From Onthovicinus sp900555545 (GTDB lineage: Bacteria; Bacillota; Clostridia; Oscillospirales; Acutalibacteraceae): a stretch of DNA of 44,447 nucleotides. The notes beneath the pieces are model-generated. The model did not search any database and was not told the DNA's origin. It saw only the letters and a program-made list of their open reading frames with translations. Position 1 is the first letter of the stretch. The number at the start of each line of letters is the position of its first letter. The DNA is taken from assembly GCA_949296915.1 (NCBI GenBank), contig CASFPX010000017.1:1-44447 (forward strand), written 5' to 3'. Made by a program: the position numbers and the translations under genes. This document shows positions 41,741 through 44,447 of this stretch, piece after piece.

Positions 41741-43096
41741 TCACTTCAGGGTAAACACATAGGCACTTTCCATTTCAAACGCCCCTTTCACGGAGACCGC
41801 GATCCCGCCGCTCTCCTGAGAAAAAGGCACTTCTCGACCATTGAATATGACCTTGTGTACCGCCTGCTGACAAGGGATATGCAGATAGAGCGGGAGAATG
41901 TTCGCATCATCGGCCGCATCAGGCAGATAGATCGCGTAGATTTCGTCCCCTTTCGACGTATAGGCGATATTTCCCACCCGATACGGGGCAACCGGCCGCG
42001 TCCCATAGATCGCATATCCGTTCTTTTTGAGCCAAACGCCCACTTCTTCCAGAATGGAACAAGCTTTCGCTGGCAGCCGGCCGTCCGGCTGAGGCCCGAC
42101 GTTGAGTGCGAGGTTCCCACCCTTGGCGACAATATCGCACAGCATATGTATCACCGTTTTGGGGCTTTTATACGTATCGTCAAATCGGTAGGAAAAGCTA
42201 GTCCCCAGCGTGACGCAGCTCTCCCACGGAACCAGTATCGGATGATCCGGCACCGATTGTTCCGGCGTGATAAAATTCTCATTTCGCCCGCCGACCGTCC
42301 TGTCGGCAACCATCATCCACGGCTGGATCCTCCGTACCTCTTTCATGATCCGGGAAAGATGAATATCCATCCCATTGATCGGGCGCACCTGCCCGCCGTC
42401 CAGCCACAGGCATTCAATCCGGCCATAACGGGTTACCAGCTCCAGCATCTGATTTTTTGTGTACTCGCAAAACCGCTCCCACACCTTTGGATGCAGGAAG
42501 GTATTGTAGCTAGTGTTCCGTGTCATGAACTCATCTTTGGCATATCCCTTGGGCCAGTAATACTCGCTGTGCCAGTCCGGCTTGGAAAAATAGGCGTGCA
42601 CCCTCAATCCCTCGTTTCGGAATGCATCAAACAGGCTCTTACAGATATCAGCATTCTTATTTGTACTGAACGGGCATTCGGGAGAGGTGACTTTAAAATC
42701 CGTATATTGGGTATCCCACATGCAGAACCCGTCGTGGTGCTTCGTGGTAAACAGCACATATTGGAACCCAGCCTCTTTGGCCATTTTTGCCCACTGCTCT
42801 GGACGAAAACGTACGGGATTAAAAGTTTTCTTTAAGTTCCAATACTGTTGCCGGAACTCGGCGCAAGTCAAGTCGCTGTCTATATCACTCCACGCCCAGT
42901 CGCGGTCTGCATCCGGCAGCGCCCACGACTCTATAATTCCCCACTGTGAATAGAGGCCCCAGTGAAACATAATGCCAAATTTGGCGTTCTGAAAGTGTTC
43001 CAGAGACTCCTGAACCGCTTTAGGCACAGGCTTGACATACCGCCGTTCCTCACTATAACGATGGTTATACCGTTTATTAAATTCCTTTAATTCCAT
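41741..43096 (-). CDS. GH29 alpha-L-fucosidase
   Basis: A 451-residue retaining glycosidase removing terminal alpha-fucose. The TIM barrel (~30-350) carries FGIMFHWGLYSQWG, FTTKHHDGFCMW, HAYFSKPDWH and the nucleophile Asp233 in ECLWLDGGQ; a short beta domain follows (~365-451). No signal peptide is visible, so imported fucosides are cut in the cytoplasm. It lies in a run with thioredoxin upstream and an M24 peptidase downstream. Together with the GH36 gene it points to use of host mucin or plant oligosaccharides. Confidence 0.93.
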   Translation of the reverse strand: MELKEFNKRYNHRYSEERRYVKPVPKAVQESLEHFQNAKFGIMFHWGLYSQWGIIESWALPDADRDWAWSDIDSDLTCAEFRQQYWNLKKTFNPVRFRPEQWAKMAKEAGFQYVLFTTKHHDGFCMWDTQYTDFKVTSPECPFSTNKNADICKSLFDAFRNEGLRVHAYFSKPDWHSEYYWPKGYAKDEFMTRNTSYNTFLHPKVWERFCEYTKNQMLELVTRYGRIECLWLDGGQVRPINGMDIHLSRIMKEVRRIQPWMMVADRTVGGRNENFITPEQSVPDHPILVPWESCVTLGTSFSYRFDDTYKSPKTVIHMLCDIVAKGGNLALNVGPQPDGRLPAKACSILEEVGVWLKKNGYAIYGTRPVAPYRVGNIAYTSKGDEIYAIYLPDAADDANILPLYLHIPCQQAVHKVIFNGREVPFSQESGGIAVSVKGAFEMESAYVFTLK

Positions 43097-43119
43097 AATT
43101 CCCTCTCATTTTGTCCCCG

Positions 43120-43449
43120 TCAATCGATAATTATCCCGTTCTCCTCCAAAAAACCTAGGATGGCGTCCATAGAGGGCGGGTTGACCAATGATTCGCTCCG
43201 CTGCCCGTCCCGAAACAGGATGAGGGTCGGGATCACGCTGACGCCGAACTGCTGGGTGAGAACCGGACTTTCATCTGTGTTGATCTTTGCCAGCACCAGG
43301 GAATCCTCCAGTTCCCCTGCCAACTCGTCCAGCACAGGCGCGAGGCGGTTGCAATAAGTACACCACGGCGCCCCAAAATCGAGTAATACCGGTTGTCCAT
43401 TCTGTAAGACAACCTCCCGAAAATTCTGCTGTGTTACGTCAACAATCAT
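43120..43449 (-). CDS. Thioredoxin
   Basis: A 109-residue thioredoxin-fold protein with the active site WCTYC (Cys30, Cys33) instead of the classical WCGPC, and the conserved cis-Pro in VIPTLILF. The change in the two middle residues should shift its redox potential. The start at 43449 has GAGG about 10 bases upstream, and the fold begins there; ATG at 43476 would add nine residues. It lies between the TSUP pair and the fucosidase. Confidence 0.92.
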   Translation of the reverse strand: MIVDVTQQNFREVVLQNGQPVLLDFGAPWCTYCNRLAPVLDELAGELEDSLVLAKINTDESPVLTQQFGVSVIPTLILFRDGQRSESLVNPPSMDAILGFLEENGIIID

Positions 43450-43494
43450 CTCTATCCATCCTCTATCATTTATCACACCGTCAATATACCAATT

Positions 43495-43884
43495 TCATCT
43501 ATTCCTGTCAAGATTTTTTGCCTTTTTCTTTGCCTTGCCGAACAGCTCCGTCAATCCGACTACAATCAGAAATACTGCGAATATTTTGGACAGCAAGGCG
43601 CCGTGCAGGATTTTTGTCAGCCACATGCCACCCAGAACGCCGGCAGAACCGCCCAACGCCATCCATCCCGCCGTTGGGATGTCAATCATTTTCCGTTTGA
43701 GCTGGATCGCAATGGAGATGACCGCACAGGGCAGGAAAAAGAGCAGGTTAATCCCCTGCGCCTGAAGCTGTTCCATCCCCAGAGAAAGCGTCAAATAGAG
43801 TACGAGCACACCGCCCCCGCCCAGACCCATCGCCCCCACAGCGCCGGAAAAGAGCGCCGCCAAAATGCTCCACACATTCATCAT
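43495..43884 (-). CDS. Half-length TSUP (TauE/SafE) exporter, second gene
   Basis: A 129-residue membrane protein with four hydrophobic helices and the glycine-rich TSUP signature (GAVGAMGLGGGGVLVLYL). TSUP transporters move sulfite, sulfoacetate or other sulfur/organic anions and normally have two such repeats in one ~250-residue chain. This gene encodes only one repeat and overlaps the previous half-length gene by 4 bases. It ends in a basic tail (KAKKKAKNLDRNR). Confidence 0.88.
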   Translation of the reverse strand: MMNVWSILAALFSGAVGAMGLGGGGVLVLYLTLSLGMEQLQAQGINLLFFLPCAVISIAIQLKRKMIDIPTAGWMALGGSAGVLGGMWLTKILHGALLSKIFAVFLIVVGLTELFGKAKKKAKNLDRNR

Positions 43885-44246
43885 CGCAGCATCATCCTCA
43901 CACCCGCCCAGAGCATAAACACGCCAAAGATACGGCGCATGATCTGATCTGGAATTTTAGCCAGCAAAAATGCACCCACCAGCGCTCCAAGTGCCCCTGG
44001 AATCAAGTAGATCAACGAATCCTGTACAGTCATGTAGCCATTGTATAGGTACATACCCACACTGATAATGGAGATCGGGAAAATCACGGCCAGACATGTG
44101 GCCTGTGCACGCGTCTGCTCCGGCACAAAGCGCCGGATGATCGGGACGCCGATCATCCCCCCACCCGCACCGAGCAGGCTATTGACAACGCCTACGAGTG
44201 CCCCGCCAATGATCTTGAAAAATACAGTTGACTTTTTCTGCTCCAT
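43881..44246 (-). CDS. Half-length TSUP (TauE/SafE) exporter, first gene
   Basis: A 121-residue membrane protein with four helices and the TSUP signature (VNSLLGAGGGMIGVPIIRRF). The ATG at 44246 has GGAGGTCCC upstream and begins MEQKKST; longer readings have no site. With the overlapping next gene it would make a two-subunit exporter equivalent to one normal TSUP protein. It opens the minus-strand run TSUP-TSUP-thioredoxin-fucosidase-M24. Confidence 0.88.
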   Translation of the reverse strand: MEQKKSTVFFKIIGGALVGVVNSLLGAGGGMIGVPIIRRFVPEQTRAQATCLAVIFPISIISVGMYLYNGYMTVQDSLIYLIPGALGALVGAFLLAKIPDQIMRRIFGVFMLWAGVRMMLR

Positions 44247-44348
44247 ATGGGACCTCCGATGGCAAACGTACTTTACCCTGAATCTGATATGGTTAGTATC
44301 TGCGTTGAACTCCCCATCCATTCATCCCAACAAAAAAGGCCCGGAAAA

Positions 44349-44447
44349 TGAACCGAACCAGTAAAAACGGACAATAGACAAAAAGCCCCCTGATGTAGGA
44401 TAATAACTACGTCAGGGGGTAATTACATGTCAGGAAGAAAAGGTATG
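44349..44447 (+). mobile_element. Left end of an IS3-family element, cut by the window edge
   Basis: From 44349 the sequence matches, in inverted orientation, the element end at 314-216: TGAACCGAACCA tip, GACAATAGACAAAAAG, the hairpin at 44386-44419 and the OrfA start MSGRKGM at 44427. Only seven codons of OrfA are inside the window, so intactness cannot be judged. Confidence 0.75.
44386..44419. terminator. Subterminal IS hairpin (right copy)
   Basis: Same hairpin as 244-277 with one base change in the right arm (TACGTC for TACATC), leaving a G-T pair; 12-bp stem and 10-base loop. Confidence 0.65.

Noticed and set aside
41702..42835. 377-residue plus-strand ORF opposite the fucosidase
   Set aside because: Antisense shadow; the minus-strand frame has full GH29 motifs.
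1..44447. Window as one composite transposon
   Set aside because: The interior is core genes (ligA, metK, alaS, tRNAs, spoIIR). At least the left IS copy is defective, and the right copy is only partly visible.

Overview
The window looks like chromosomal DNA of a spore-forming, low-to-medium-GC Clostridia species, most likely Oscillospirales and probably from the gut. The reasons are several sporulation genes (SpoIIM-like, YunB, SpoVB-like, SpoIIR, a sporulation-type penicillin-binding protein), SAM-I and FMN riboswitches, strong AGGAGG ribosome sites, TTGACA/TATAAT promoters, and two glycosidases for host or dietary glycans (GH36 alpha-galactosidase, GH29 alpha-fucosidase). The species assignment is inference. 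Almost everything is core chromosome; I see no prophage, CRISPR array or intact mobile element.

Layout: 1-314 is a decayed IS3-family element (minus strand), and the window ends in the first 99 bases of a related copy on the plus strand (44349-44447), so the interior lies between inverted IS left ends. 403-8582 holds spoIIM-like, GH36 (minus), yunB, then ligA, polysaccharide deacetylase, trxB and xerC on the plus strand. 8660-17717 is almost all minus strand: a membrane protein plus an SPFH/zinc-ribbon protein, mazF, metK under a SAM-I riboswitch, ribU under an FMN riboswitch, a two-component system with a large inverted repeat at its promoter, and an ndk - DivIVA-like - fumarase-beta-like cluster. 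tRNA-Val follows. 18178-20195 is mscS plus a cation-diffusion facilitator. 20232-21587 is an ECF sigma factor preceded by its putative anti-sigma factor. 21656-22252 holds a dead gene that keeps a promoter and terminator.

22371-31335 holds a DUF1292 protein, a SpoVB-like flippase, a HAD-IIA phosphatase, a structured repeat-like element, spoIIR, ispE, an aminotransferase, a PHP phosphatase, the ACT/UPF0210 pair and a YuzA-like protein. 31505-34870 is an accessory patch: lipoprotein hydrolase, P-loop kinase-like protein, and two neighbouring frameshifted genes (GyrI-like/zinc-ribbon and a WYL regulator). 34959-39648 is HIT, alaS and a penicillin-binding protein. 39781-40106 is a four-tRNA array (Met, Trp, Asp, Thr). 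The last segment has a HAD phosphatase and a minus-strand cluster of two half-size TSUP exporters, thioredoxin, alpha-fucosidase and an M24 peptidase.

The most notable signals are non-coding: (i) riboswitch or attenuator promoters repeatedly placed over the stop codon of the gene upstream; (ii) a perfect 17-bp inverted repeat bracketing the response-regulator promoter; (iii) a structured 140-bp element at 25.5 kb whose terminal palindrome shares its end with a hairpin at 70-97; (iv) a promoter-terminator unit around a broken ORF at 22 kb.
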